A stretch of DNA of 64,000 nt from Bretschneidera sinensis (Eukaryota > Streptophyta > Magnoliopsida > Brassicales > Akaniaceae), in the NCBI GenBank assembly GCA_023935145.1, contig CM043702.1, positions 105,864,088 to 105,928,087 of the forward strand, written 5' to 3'. This document shows, in pieces, positions 22,682 through 34,129 of the stretch (positions within the stretch are counted from its first letter, which is position 1; each line of letters starts with the position of its first letter). The notes under the pieces are model-generated. The model was not told where the DNA came from. It did not search any database and was given only the letters and a program-made list of their open reading frames with translations. The translations under genes and the position numbers were made by a program.

Positions 22682-23398
22682 TCATATGAACCCATGGAAT
22701 TGAAATCCCTTGAACCCACAATCAAATTGAAACTTACCCAAGAAAGCCAAAAATCAAGCCAAGATGGGACCCGTTGAAATCTTATTCCAAGAATCTAGAT
22801 TCGATGAGAATGCCACAAAGGATTTGCATTTGATAAGTTCTTAGTTCAATCAAGAGCAAGTAGAGAAAACTGAAAATTCTCTATGAAGAAAACTTCATTC
22901 ACATTCAACTTACCCCTCAAAATACGGCTATAAGTGTTTTTGTAGCCCTCCATGAAACCCTAGGGCCAAATAAGGCCTACATCAATTAAAAGACATGGGC
23001 TGACGTCTTCAAGCCCAAAATATCCTATATTACACGCCTATAGCTAATAAAAGAAGTCCACTTAATGAATTAAATGGGCCCAAACGTCTACAGCCATATA
23101 AATATAAAATAGGCCTACATGCCTATACTTAATGAAATAAAAAGTCTACACAAAACCACTAGGTTATGCCACCCCCTTCTGCAGCTTGTATCACATGGAT
23201 TAAAGCTGGTTCTTCTTCTTTCAAGTCCATCTTGAATGTTGATGTCTTGCTCTATAAATTTGCAAAATCGGCCCAAGTGGATTTCACCAATCCTTGCATT
23301 GCTTCCTTGATCTTCTTAGCTCTTGACCTTATGATTGGCACATCTAGAACTTGCAAGGGATCTTTAAGACTCGATCCACCATGGTGCCTGATGAGAGT

Positions 23399-24264
23399 CA
23401 TAAAATGCACCTCAACAGTGGTTAATTGTTAGCATTTTATGATTGATCTCGGTCTTTATTGCGCTTTTACATATTAATAACTCTAAAGTGATATTATTGG
23501 ACCATTGACTTATTTCAGTGTATTTTCAGGTACTTTGAGTTCAAGAAAAAGCAATCGTTGTGTAAAGCACCAAGAGCCCACACTCCCAGAGATACAAGAT
23601 GGACTGTTGCCTGAAGTACAATCGATCGCACATCCCACATCGATTAAACTACTCTGCAAGTAGTGCGATCGAGCACAACAGCAGGACGATCGAGCGCACG
23701 TCCCACATCGACCAAGATTCGCTTCAGCGTGCATGCGATCGAGTGCACTAACCTGCGATCGAGCTTAAGTGTGATCGAGCGCACTAGAGCTGCGATCGAG
23801 CGCACCCGGACAGTATCCCACATCGGATGGTTAACACACAGCACTCCGGGCGTTTGCCTATATAAGACCTCCTCTGCTTTAGCTTTTGGGAGGAATCAAT
23901 CGAGGATGAATCCAGAGAGCCTTTAGGAGCAATCTAGAGGGCCTTTAGGAGGAACCCGAAGTTTAAAGTTTGAAGGTCGGGAGAGATGATCGTCGGGAGG
24001 CCGGAGGCAACTCGAGGACGCATGAGCCCCATGACCGGCTAGTCTCCAAGCAAGGCGAAGGGAGGATTTCCGGAACCTTGTCATTTTTATTTTATTTTAA
24101 ACTTATTTACACAATTACCCTTTTTCTCAAACAACTCAAATTCTTTTAATCTTTTATCATTTGTGTTGAGGTTTACACCTTCTGTTGTACTTAACTTGTT
24201 TCCCTGTGGAATCAACACCCCAAAACTATACTACAATAACCGCGTTATGTTTTCGGCATAATCA
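23399..24264 (+). repeat. 5' LTR of element G
   Basis: 866 bp, bounded by TGATGAGAG and ATAATCA, next to the primer site. TATATAAG at 23859-23866 is the likely core promoter. Upstream of it, 23610-23815 holds a cluster of GATCGAGCGCA-like words. Confidence 0.88.
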
Positions 24265-24269
24265 AATTT

Positions 24270-24287
24270 TGGCATCATTGCCGGGGA
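24270..24287 (+). other. Primer binding site of element G
   Basis: TGGCATCATTGCCGGGGA, a variant of the Athila/Tat primer site, five bases after the LTR. Confidence 0.8.
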
Positions 24288-24563
24288 AACACGCTTAAGT
24301 ACAAGGAAGCTTGTCAACTTTGAGTGTGACGGTAAAAAATAAAAATAATAAAATAATAAAAAAAAAGAAAAAAAAATTCTTGTTTTATTTCTTTTATTTC
24401 CTCTCTGATTCATTTGGTGCATGCTTAGACAAGAGATTTGCAAGGTAGATTTATTAGAGGACCTGAGCTAGAATTACCTTCTTATTCCGAGTCCGATAGT
24501 GAAACCTAGCCTAGATCAACCCATAGAGAAAACCCAAGTGAGAATTTAGAGGATTTTGTTAAC

Positions 24564-26099
24564 ATGGCCGATAACCATAATGAGAATGTTGCTAGGACAC
24601 TTCAGGATTACCTCCACCCTACACGCACAACCATACCATCATGCATCATGTTTCCAGCCAATACTCGCCATCAAGATCTTAAACCAAGGATGATTCAGTT
24701 ACTCCCTATATTCCATGGCTTGGATAATGAAAACCCATATGTGCACATTAGAGAGTTTGAGGAAGCAGTTGCGACTTTTCACAGTCAAAACGAAACTCAT
24801 TACATTATGAAACTTAAGCTCTTTCCTTTCGCTTTGAATGATAGAGCCAAGAGTTGGCTATACTCACTTAGACCACGATCTATTTGGTCGTGGACTGAGA
24901 TGACTCAGGTTTTCTTTAACAAATACTTTTCCCAACATAAGACCAACGCTTTGAAAAGGCAAATCTCCACCTTTGCACAAAAGGATAGTGAGACCTTATA
25001 TCAGTCTTGGGAAAGATTTAAGGAGTTATTGAGTATGTGCCCTCACCATGGGTATGAGAGTTGGCGCTTAGTGAGCTATTTCTATGAGGGACTTACCTAT
25101 AGAGAGCGCCAATTCGTAGAGATGATGTGTAATGGTGGGTTTTTAGAGAAAGATCCTGATGAGGCCATAGAGTACCTCAATGAGCTTGCTGAAAAAGCTC
25201 ACACTTGGACTGGACCTAGTGCTACTGAGAGCACAAATAGGTCACGACCTATAGGGCACCTAAATGGTGGTGGAATTTACCATCTTAGGGAAGAGGATAA
25301 TCTTAGAGCCAAGGTCGAGATGCTCACTAAGGAGATAAATGAGTTAAAGACTAAGAACTTAAAGCCAACACACGTGGTTAATCATGCAAAATCTTTTGAA
25401 CCATGTTTTGTATGTGGCGGGGTAGATCATCTCGCCCAAGACTGTCCCACATTTGCTGAGATGAGAGGGATGTATAAGGAACAATGTAATGCCTTAGGCA
25501 TGTACAAGAAGCCTTTTACACCCCTCTCTAATACCTATAAGCCGAGATGGCGCGATAACCCCACCTTCAGCTGGAAGTCTGAAAACCAACAGCTTGCACA
25601 ACCCCCTGCACCATATCTTGAACCATATCATGCACCTGTGTCTTCTAGGAGTTCTTTAGAAGATACTTTACATGCTTTTATTGAGGCACAGGGTAAGACT
25701 AATAAAAGACTTGAATCGTTAGCTGTGCAAGTTGTTGAAGAACATAAAGAAATTAAGAGCCAAGTGTCCAAATTAATGAGCTACTTGAATGTGACTGAGC
25801 AAGGTAAGTTCCCTGCTCAAGCTCAGTCCATATCCCATGGTCAACACCTAGCACAAAAGAATTTGGAGGAGGTGAATGCCATTGAGACACTTGGTGGTAA
25901 ATCAGTACATATCCCAACAACGAAAAAATCAGAGGATGTGGCTGAAAGCCATCAAGCACAAGCATACATGATGGACTCGTTCATGGAAAAGGTCCAGCAC
26001 CTTAATCCATTAGAGTCCACCTTCACCCATGGCTTCACCAAAGCATATATCGAGCCAGCATTTGCAGATGTTACTGATGACATCCTTGAGGCCCCCTAA
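24564..26099 (+). CDS. gag: Gag of element G, 511 codons open
   Basis: The longest open frame that looks like a real protein in the window. Residues about 1-200 are an Athila/Tat-like capsid part (PRMIQLLPIFHGLDNENPY, LKLFPFALNDRAKSWLYSL, YQSWERFKELLSMCPHHG). Residues 240-270 are charged and may form a coiled coil. A zinc knuckle has C281, C284, H289 and C294. The original start was probably the ATG at 24421: RFIRGPELELPSY and ENPSENLEDFVN are readable upstream, but a one-base loss near 24432 and a TAG near 24509 separate them. A product begun at 24564 keeps the capsid and RNA-binding parts. No pol follows. Confidence 0.8.
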   Translation: MADNHNENVARTLQDYLHPTRTTIPSCIMFPANTRHQDLKPRMIQLLPIFHGLDNENPYVHIREFEEAVATFHSQNETHYIMKLKLFPFALNDRAKSWLYSLRPRSIWSWTEMTQVFFNKYFSQHKTNALKRQISTFAQKDSETLYQSWERFKELLSMCPHHGYESWRLVSYFYEGLTYRERQFVEMMCNGGFLEKDPDEAIEYLNELAEKAHTWTGPSATESTNRSRPIGHLNGGGIYHLREEDNLRAKVEMLTKEINELKTKNLKPTHVVNHAKSFEPCFVCGGVDHLAQDCPTFAEMRGMYKEQCNALGMYKKPFTPLSNTYKPRWRDNPTFSWKSENQQLAQPPAPYLEPYHAPVSSRSSLEDTLHAFIEAQGKTNKRLESLAVQVVEEHKEIKSQVSKLMSYLNVTEQGKFPAQAQSISHGQHLAQKNLEEVNAIETLGGKSVHIPTTKKSEDVAESHQAQAYMMDSFMEKVQHLNPLESTFTHGFTKAYIEPAFADVTDDILEAP

Positions 26100-27858
26100 A
26101 AGCATAGAGGCACCGAATTTGGCAGTGCAGCAGCGACTGATGCATTCAACCTATGCTTTTCGATGAGGGAATAAGAGCGTCTGGCTGAAGACGTAAAACT
26201 TAGCGCTCGTGGGAGGCAGCCCACAACGTATCCTTTTATTTTTATTGTTTTTTTTTCATATTTCTTTTATTATTAATATCTTGTTGTTTTCCAAGTTTTT
26301 ACTTTTTTATTTTTTTTTCAGGGACAAATAAACGAAGCAGTTCAAATGGTGGAGCACAATTTTCAGCTTCTGTACACCTTTGGCTACAAGGGGAGTTTCC
26401 TTTACTCTTTCTTTTACATTGAGGTCAATGCAATTTTTCAGCTGGGGGTGGAGGAAACACATCTCTTTGTTTCCATATTCTTTATTTCCATACATTTTTT
26501 TTCATCTCTTTGTTTACATATTCTTTATTTCCATACATTTTTTTTTATTTTCTTTTTCCATTGAACTGCTTGGTGTCTTTTTCCCTTTCTTTTTGTTTTA
26601 AAGCATGCTTTGTGGTTGCCTTGGATGTAATTCACATGTCAATGATGTGAGCTTAATTGAGATAGCATATAGTATTTAGAAATAGTTAAATCTTGCTTTG
26701 GTTTGAAATTAATTTAAGTATCAATCATGATTTGGTTAGAGACTCTAGTTTGTGGTAAGATTGTATGATTAGTCTTAAACATTTAGAAAAGTTTTATGTG
26801 TGATTATTTTGTGAATATTTTTTGCGGTCTCGACAAGCTCTAGAACTTACTTGATAACCACTAGAGGTGAATTCCTAGAATGCACACTACTTATGATATG
26901 ATATAGACCATTTTTGAACCGTTTGAGCCTTTCAAACCTACCATTGTTATATTTATCACTAGTCACCTATTTGAGCCTTTTTCTTGAAAAGAAAAAAATT
27001 GAGCCTTGTTTCTTTGGATAAACCATTTACTTACCTTTATGAGCCAAAAAAATATTTTATTCTTACCTTTCTTTTAAAAGAACTTAGTTATACACATGTT
27101 GTGAGAAGCACTTAAAAGGAGTAAGGGTGGAAATATGAAAAAATATCACTACCACAACCCAAGTACATTAAAGGAGATAAGTTGGGGGTTATGGAAAAGA
27201 TTAAAAAAAATGATGAATTATGGCAAAAAAAGAAGAAAGAAAGAAAAAGAAAAGAAAAAAATGGTGATTTGTTGAAAGAAATGCTCAAAAAATGGTTGAA
27301 AGAGTTGGGTGTGGAAGTAAAGGTTATCAAGTGCTTAAAGTGATTGTGTTTAAAGCTAAGAGATTGAGTTCTTTTACTTGTGAATCTTTCTCATTCTTCC
27401 TTAGCCTTTATCTTAGCCTAACGTTACAAGCTTATTAAAGACCTTTTGATCCAATGTAGTGTGATTTTTCTACAATAGTGGAGAGTGGTTTGAAATGTAA
27501 GCATATGGAGCTTGTTTTTGTGATTGATGTCACAAAATTTATCATGTTTTAGAGGCCAAGACTTGTATTCACGAATCTTATGCATAAAATCATCTGGGTG
27601 TTTGGATTAATGGATTGTGGTAAGATGAATATTAAGAGTCAATAACGATTTTAAGATTGATGTTTGAATTATTTTTGGATTTGAGTAAAATTTAATTATT
27701 CTATATGCTGTGTGTTATGTGCAATTTTTGAGACAAATTGTGAATTAATCTTGGTTAACACTAATATTGCTTTTCATTTACTTTGATTCCCAGCATAGAA
27801 TTCATCTCTTATTTTCGCTTGAATTGCTAGGGACTAGCAATAAGCTAGTTGGGGGTTG
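26100..27858 (+). other. Non-coding 3' region of element G with conserved block and polypurine tract
   Basis: No frame here resembles protease, RT or integrase. At 26203-26222 is GCGCTCGTGGGAGGCAGCCC, the block that follows integrase in the Athila-type element. In G it follows gag after about 100 bases, so pol seems to have been lost between them. The remainder is AT-rich, with A/G-rich runs at 27180-27260. The tract AGTTGGGGGTTG (27847-27858) abuts the LTR. Confidence 0.7.
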
Positions 27859-28750
27859 TGATGAGAGTCATAAAATGCACCTCAACAGTGGTTAATTGTT
27901 AGCATTTTATGATTGATCTCGGTCTTTATTGCGCTTTTACATATTAATAACTCTAAAGTGATATTATTGGACCACTGACTTATTTCAGTGTATTTTCAGG
28001 TACTTTGAGTTCAAGAAAAAGCAATCATTGTGTAAAGCACCAAGAGCCCACACTCCCGGAGATACAAGATGGACTGTTGCCTGAAGTGCGATCGATCGCA
28101 CATCCCACATCGATTAAACTACTCTGCAAGCAGTGCGATCGAGCACAACAGCAGGACGATCGAGCGCACATCCCACATCGACCAAGATTCGCTTCAGTGC
28201 GCATGCGATCGAGCGCAAGTACGATCGAGCGCACTAACCTGTGATCGAGCGCAAGTGCGATCGAGCGCACTAGAGCTGCGATCGAGTGCACCCGGACAGT
28301 ATCCCACATCGGATGGTTAACACACAGCACTCTGGGCGTTTGCCTATATAAGACCTCTTCTGCTTCAGCTTTTGGGAGGAATCAATCGGGGATGAATCCA
28401 GAGGGCCTTTAGGAGCAATCCAGAGGGCCTTTAGGAGGAACCCGAAGTTTAAAGTTTAAAGGTCGGGAGAGATGATAGTTGGGAGGCCGGAGGCAACTCG
28501 AGGACGCATGAGCCCCATGACCGGCTAGTATCCAAGCAAGGCGAAGGGAGGAATTCCGGAACCTTGTCATTTTTTTTTTATTTTAAACTTATTTACACAA
28601 TTACCCTTTTTCTCAAACAACTCAAATTCTTTTAATCTTTTATTGTTTGTGTTGAGGTTTACACCTTCTGTTGTACTTAACTTGTTTCCCTGTGGAATCG
28701 ACACCCCAAAACTATACTACAATAACCGTGTTATGTTTTGGGCGTAATCA
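27859..28750 (+). repeat. 3' LTR of element G
   Basis: 892 bp, a close copy of 23399-24264 but 26 bp longer, because the GATCGAGCGCA cluster has an extra unit. TATATAAG is at 28345-28352. Confidence 0.88.
28088..28292 (+). repeat. Cluster of GATCGAGCGCA words upstream of the TATA box
   Basis: Eight near copies of TGCGATCGAGCGCA are spread over about 200 bp, some back to back. The word is itself nearly palindromic and CpG-rich in an AT-rich element. The 5' LTR has a shorter version (23610-23815). The position, about 50-260 bp upstream of TATATAAG, would suit a promoter element; that role is inference. Confidence 0.65.
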
Positions 28751-28760
28751 ATGCCCATCA

Positions 28761-28778
28761 TTCCCCTTTTCCTCAAAA
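28761..28778 (-). other. Polypurine tract of element C
   Basis: On the minus strand TTTTGAGGAAAAGGGGAA abuts the TGATGGGCAT start of the 3' LTR. Confidence 0.8.
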
Positions 28779-30850
28779 GGATTCAACCTCGAATCATCAC
28801 CTGCATCAAAAGGAGAAAGATCAAAAATATTGAAAGTAGTAGAGACATTATACTCACCTGAAATATCCACTTTATAAGCATTATCATTAATTTTCTACAG
28901 GATTTGGAAAGGTCAATCTCCTTGAGGATGTTATTTAGTCTTTCTATGGGCTGGGAATCTTTCTTTGCGCATGTGAACCCAATCTCTTGGTTCAAAGATT
29001 ACATGCCTTCGCCCTTTATTGGCTTGGGAAGCAAACTTTTCATTCTTCTGCGCAATTTGAAGCCGTACCCTCTCATGAATTGACTTGACTAATTTGGCCT
29101 TCCTTCGTGATAAAGCATATGCAATAATGTTCTCCTAACCTTGCTTGTAACGGATGACATAAGGAAAGATCTCGATGTATTCCATCCATCTAGAATGTCT
29201 TTTAATTAATTTACCCTGACCATTGAGATGCTTCAATGATTCATGATCGGTGTCGATCACAAACTCCATAGGGTGCTGCCGCATCTCTAGAGAGTGAACA
29301 AGAGCATAAAGTTATTTGTCATAAGTGGGGTAATTCAGGGCCGCCCCACTTAGCTTCTAACTAAAGAAGGCTATGGGTTGTCTATCCTGTATCAAAACGG
29401 CTCCAATTCATATTCTTGAGGCATCACATTCAATCTCAAAAGTTTTGTTAAAGTCAGGTAATGCTAACATTCGCTTGATCAATCCCCTAATGAAATCCAA
29501 CATTCTTTTAATTATTTCAGTGAGTGGTGCAGCAATGGTGCTAAAATCCTTAAGAAAATGGCTATAAAAGCTAGCTAAACCATGAAAGCTTCTTACCTCG
29601 GTGATGCCTTTAGGCGTTGGCCACTCCTTGATGGCCTTAATTTTCTATTCATCCACCTCAATACCTTTTGTACTAACAACATAACCAAGAAAAACAACTT
29701 TCATAACCAAGAAAAACAACTTTTTCCATGCAAAAGGTACATTTCTTAAAATTAGCATACAACTTTTCACATCTCAACACATCGAACCCACATCTCAAAT
29801 GCTCAATATGTTCATCTAAGTTCTTGTTGTACACTAGGATATCATCAAAGTACACGACTACAAATTTGCCTATGAACGCACGTAATACATGGTTCATTAA
29901 TCTCATGAAAGTACTAGGCGCATTTGTAAGTCCAAATGGCATAACTGACCATTCATAAAGTCCATATTTAGTCTTAAAAGCAGTTTTCCATTCATCTCCC
30001 TCCTTCATTCTAAGGTGATGGTAGCCCTTTTTAAGATCTATTTTACTGAAAATACGCTAGCCATGCAATTCATCAAGTATATCATCTAATCTAGGAATGG
30101 GATGACAATACTTTATCGTAATACTGTTGACTGCTCTGCAATCAACGCACATCCTCTAAATCCCATCCTTCTTTGGCACTAGTACCACTAGTACTACACA
30201 TGGGCTCATGCTCTCCCTCATGTACCCTTGCTCATTAAATCTTCAACTTACCTTTGAAGCTCATTTGTCTCCTCCAGATTACTCCTATAGGCTGGTCGGT
30301 TTGGAATAACGGCTCCAAGTACGAAATCAATTTGATGCTCAATGCCTCTAAAAGGTGGCAACTCACTCGGCATCTCTTCTGGAAATACATCCTCGAATTC
30401 CTGTAACAAAGAAATAGCCAAACTAGGAAGAAATTAGTTAGTTTCATCAAGATTAAAACAATATTCTATATAAACAAGAAAAACCATAGGCTGATCTACT
30501 AAGAAGGCCATTTTAACCTCACTCTTATTTGCATAAAAACTCATCTTTGTCTTTCCTTTTCTCTTTGCATGTTCTCTTTCTTTTTTCTCTCATGGCTCCA
30601 CTCCCTTTTCTTTATTCTCAGCCATCTCTCTATTTTCTTTTTCACCCTCTCTTTTTCTTAAGGTTTCGGCCTCACCCTCATTTTTCTTTCTTGTGTTTCG
30701 GCCTCACCCTTTCTTTTTTGCTTAATCTCAATTTTCAGCTTTAGTTGGTCTTCATAGACCTGTTTTTGGATTAAAGGAGAAAGCTTGATTGTTTTTCCAT
30801 CCTTTACAAAGTTGTACCTGTTCCTAAACTCGTCATCAATCACCCTCCTA
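28779..30850 (-). pseudogene. pol: Reverse transcriptase and RNase H of element C, fused to the pol tail; integrase deleted
   Basis: The RT part 29673-30008 is open ([33 protein letters not shown], catalytic YFDD at 29841-29852). Upstream RT and the protease linker (30180-30843) have frame changes and stops. RNase H is recognisable but shredded (29120-29560). At about 29095-29106 its end (ALSRR) is joined to the pol tail (KLVKSIHERVRLQIAQ), so the whole integrase core, more than 1 kb, is missing. The tail EYNVSTTFNIFDLSPF ends at the polypurine tract. Confidence 0.8.
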
Positions 30851-31290
30851 TCAGACTACCATTGTCTCCCCAACAAAATATGGCCAGCATGCATAAGAAC
30901 TACTTCACAAAGCACCTCATCACTATACCTCCCAATGGTAAAAGCCAACAAAACCTGCTTATTGACCTTGACCACCCCACATTCATTCAACCAATACAAC
31001 TTATAAGGTCTATGATGCTTTAGTAAAGGTAAGCTCAACTTCCCAACTAGGTTGGTACTAGCTACATTGGTGCGACTTCCCCCATCTATAATCATACTAC
31101 ACACCTTGTTGTTTATATAACATCTAGTATGAAATATGTTCTCTTTCTGCTGCTCCATATCATCTACCTTAATTTGTGTATTGAGAGCACACCTAGCAAC
31201 AAGAGACTCACCTTCTATAGGGAATTTCATTCCATCATCATCACTAGCATCGACGAACTCGGGCATCTCATTACTATCATCCTCATTCTA
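30851..31290 (-). pseudogene. pol: Protease of element C
   Basis: An open stretch 30856-31266 includes SMIIDGGSRTNVAST, with the same D-G-G site as gypsy-1, and ends LLGRQW next to a TAG. It is about 60 percent alike to the gypsy-1 protease by eye, showing that C/D and gypsy-1/B are related but separate families. Confidence 0.78.
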
Positions 31291-32431
31291 AGTCATCACC
31301 TCTCTAGTGTCACGCATAACCATCAGCCGCTTGTTTGGACATTGAGACGTGATGTGCCCTGAACTCAAACATTTAAAACATTTAATATCTCCATTCCTTG
31401 TAAGTTGGAAATCTACCTTAGGTTTGTTCTTTCTAGTTCCCTCATCTTTTCCCTTAGGTGGTTTAGCCTTCCCCTTAGCTACAACTCGATCATTTCTATC
31501 CCACTTTGGCTTCCAATGAGTGTTAGAAACTTCAAGGAGTGTTAGAAACTGAAGTATACCTCGCTGCCCGCTTTCTCTTTAACTGCCTCTCCACCTTCAT
31601 AGCCATGTGCACCATGTCTTCTACCTCCATATAATTCTATAACTCAACTACATTGGCTATGTCCATATTCAAACCACTTAAAAATCTGGCCATTGTGGCC
31701 TCCCTATCCTCCTCAACATTAGCCCAAATCATAGCCATCTCCATCTCCTTATGGTAATCCTCTACACTCCTAGACCTTTGGGTAAGGTTTTGTAATTTTT
31801 GGTAGAGGTCTCTATAGTAGTGGCTAGGTACAAATCTCTGCCTCATGAGAGCTTTCAACTCACCTCATGTTTCTACAGGTCTCTCATGATTCCTTCTCCT
31901 ATTGGTTACTAATTAATCCCACCAAATAATTACATAATCAGTGAACTCAATTACCGCCAGCTTCACATTCTTATCCTCTGAATAATTGTGACAATCAAAA
32001 ATCAACTCTATTTTCTTCTCCCACTCTAAATAGACTTCAAGGTCATTCCTACCTTGGAAAGATGGTATTTTCATTTTGATGCTCCCAAGGTTCCTATCTA
32101 CCCTATCTCAACCCCTTGGATTTCTCATAGGTCCTCTTCCACGCCTACCTCCTCTAGGTCTGCCCATTCCACCCATTCCAACTTCAGATGCTATGTCTTC
32201 CTCATCCTCATCATTCTCTTTGTTCTCATACTCATTTTCAACGGTAGGCTCACGTCTCCTCCTATCTAGCCCACCTTGCAGATTTCTAATCACTACCTCT
32301 TGCTGATCCATCCTATCCCTCACCTACCCCAACACCAAATTCAACCATTCAAACTGTTGTTGCAAGGCCTGCAACACAAAGAATGAATTATCTACCTCCT
32401 CTTTAGGTGTTGAGTCACTCTTAGGAGACAT
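31291..32431 (-). pseudogene. gag: Gag of element C
   Basis: The start is ATG 32431 (MSPKSDSTPKEE). An acidic and Gly/Arg-rich part follows (GMGGMGRPRGGRRGRGPM), then the capsid with SIKMKIPSFQGRNDLEVYL and [19 protein letters not shown] (31637-31858, open). The zinc-knuckle part (31330-31600) is frameshifted and carries a short duplication near 31520-31560. Stops are frequent. A better copy of the first half is in element D (57010-57507). Confidence 0.8.
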
Positions 32432-34115
32432 TTTTAATGCGCTGCAAAACAAGAATGTTAGTGATAATACCTCACACACTCCCTTACGGGTTTCAGCTCA
32501 AATATTGTCACTCCACTCATGTTTCACTCTTTTGGCCTTTTCCAATACTATTCTCACCCACTCTTGCCTTTTACCTCATTTGTTTTCCCTTTCAAGTTAT
32601 TTAAGAACTAGTTGAACTAAATCAAGATACAACCTTGTATTATTCCAACTGGTAATAGATTCAAGATATAAGAAAAGAAAAAAATGACACAGATCTTAAG
32701 GAATTTGTACGAGGAAAAGAGCAATTAAGAAACAAGATACTAAAGATGATATATTTAACTCCTTTAAAGATAAAGATCAATCACCACCAAATCACTTCAA
32801 TTTTTGGGTTGCAAAGTATATCGAACAGCCAGTTCCGAAATTTCTTTCTTTCTTTTCTATTTTTTATAACTATGCAACAACCCTTGAATACACTGCCTTC
32901 TTTTTTTCATTTTTTTTAATACAGATTTGGTCTCAAACAACAACAATAATTGCAATTTTCGAAAAAGATTAATCTGATTTCAACAACAAAAAACGAAAAT
33001 AGAAGAAATCAAAGCAAAGATTACAGATCTGGAAATTAAAGCAAAGATTCGTGAAATCTATTAAAGGTTTGCAGATCTGAATTCTTAAGTCAAGTACATG
33101 AATAATCAATTATGAAAATCACGTATCTTAATTCAAACACACGAAATTAACAAGAATGAAGAATGATGAGAATCAACAAGCACCATTAAAGGATCCATTG
33201 CATGTTCCAATTGAGCCTATTACTAGAGCAAGATCCAAAAAGATCAAAGAAGCACTTAATGGGTTGATTCAAGAGATTTGAGCTGATTTTAAAATGAGGC
33301 ATTCCAAGGTTGGCTAAAAGAGAGATGAAGGCGTAATAAATTTAATCCAAGCTATTGATGGGGCAGATCTTGCTTAATTGGGTATAATTTCCTTAGCAAT
33401 GGCGTGTAGGCTGATTATGGCTTGAGAGGCATAGAATTAGAAGGAGAAAGTGGCTGATTACTTTCTAATTTTAGACCAATTAATTGGCTGATTAACTTTC
33501 CAGTTCCATACCAATTAATTACCTGATAGACTTGCCTATTTCAGACTTTCCTTAGGCATATTTTTTTTTAGTCCTTTCTTTATCTACTTTCTTATTTTGG
33601 AACCAAGTTAGTTTCCTTTTTAGTGGGCATGTAGGGCTAAAAAGGTTATAAATAGCATAAACTCATTGTAATGAAGCATATTAGAATAGAAATTAGAAAA
33701 ACGTGAGGTTGCTTCCTCTATTAGTTCTTCAAAGAACTTATTGAGGATTCTTCCTTGTGGTGCTCAAATTTTATACCTTCAGTTCGTGATTCAGTTATAA
33801 TCATTGGGTTGAGGTTTGTTACTTTATACCTTCGGTTCGTGATTTAGTTATAATCATTGAGTCAATGTTTGTTACTTTATACCTTCGGTTCGCGTTTCAT
33901 TATAAATGTTGGGTCGAGGTTTTCTATAAAAAATCTGAATTTTAGCTTTCTTGGGCAAGTATTCCAAAATTGTTTGTTGGGTCTCAAAGCGTGTTGGTTG
34001 AGGTTCGCATCAAAGAAGGAATCGCAGATCGAAATAAAAAACCTAAGAACATGGCTAAAACAAAACCCAAATGCAAGAATTAAAAAAGATAAATCAGACC
34101 TGATTTGGAACCTGA
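32432..34115 (-). other. Leader of element C, with a solo LTR insertion
   Basis: The AT-rich leader matches that of D (57508-58315). It differs by an 849-bp insertion, the solo LTR at 33164-34012. No gene is seen. Confidence 0.75.
33164..34012 (+). mobile_element. Solo LTR of the element A family
   Basis: 849 bp from TGATGAGAATC to TTCGCATCA, flanked by the perfect duplication AAGAA (33159-33163 and 34013-34017). The empty site is visible in D near 58240. The first 200 bases match the start of LTR A. Recombination between the two LTRs of a full element would leave this product. It contains the tail-like coding remnant seen in LTR A. Confidence 0.85.
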
Positions 34116-34127
34116 GCTCTGATACCA
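34116..34127 (-). other. Primer binding site of element C
   Basis: The reverse complement reads TGGTATCAGAGC, two bases from the 5' LTR. Confidence 0.88.
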
Positions 34128-34129
34128 AC

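Larger units (their letters stand above)
23399..28750 (+). mobile_element. Non-autonomous LTR retrotransposon G with gag only
   Basis: LTRs 23399-24264 and 27859-28750 start TGATGAGAGTC and end ATAATCA. The primer site reads TGGCATCATTGCCGGGGA and the polypurine tract AGTTGGGGGTTG. The 3.6-kb interior holds one large frame, gag (24564-26099), and no protease, RT or integrase on either strand. Flanks GTGCC / ATGCC give an imperfect 5-bp target duplication. Gag and primer site point to an Athila/Tat-like parent. The layout matches the class called TR-GAG; such elements must borrow a polymerase. Confidence 0.85.
22682..28760 (-). repeat. 3' LTR of element C, split by element G
   Basis: On the minus strand it starts TGATGGGCAT (28760) right after the polypurine tract and ends at 22682, where TGATGTGAACCC of the 5' copy reads TCATATGAACCC. 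Only 28751-28760 and 22682-23398 belong to the LTR; 23399-28750 is element G. Confidence 0.75.
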
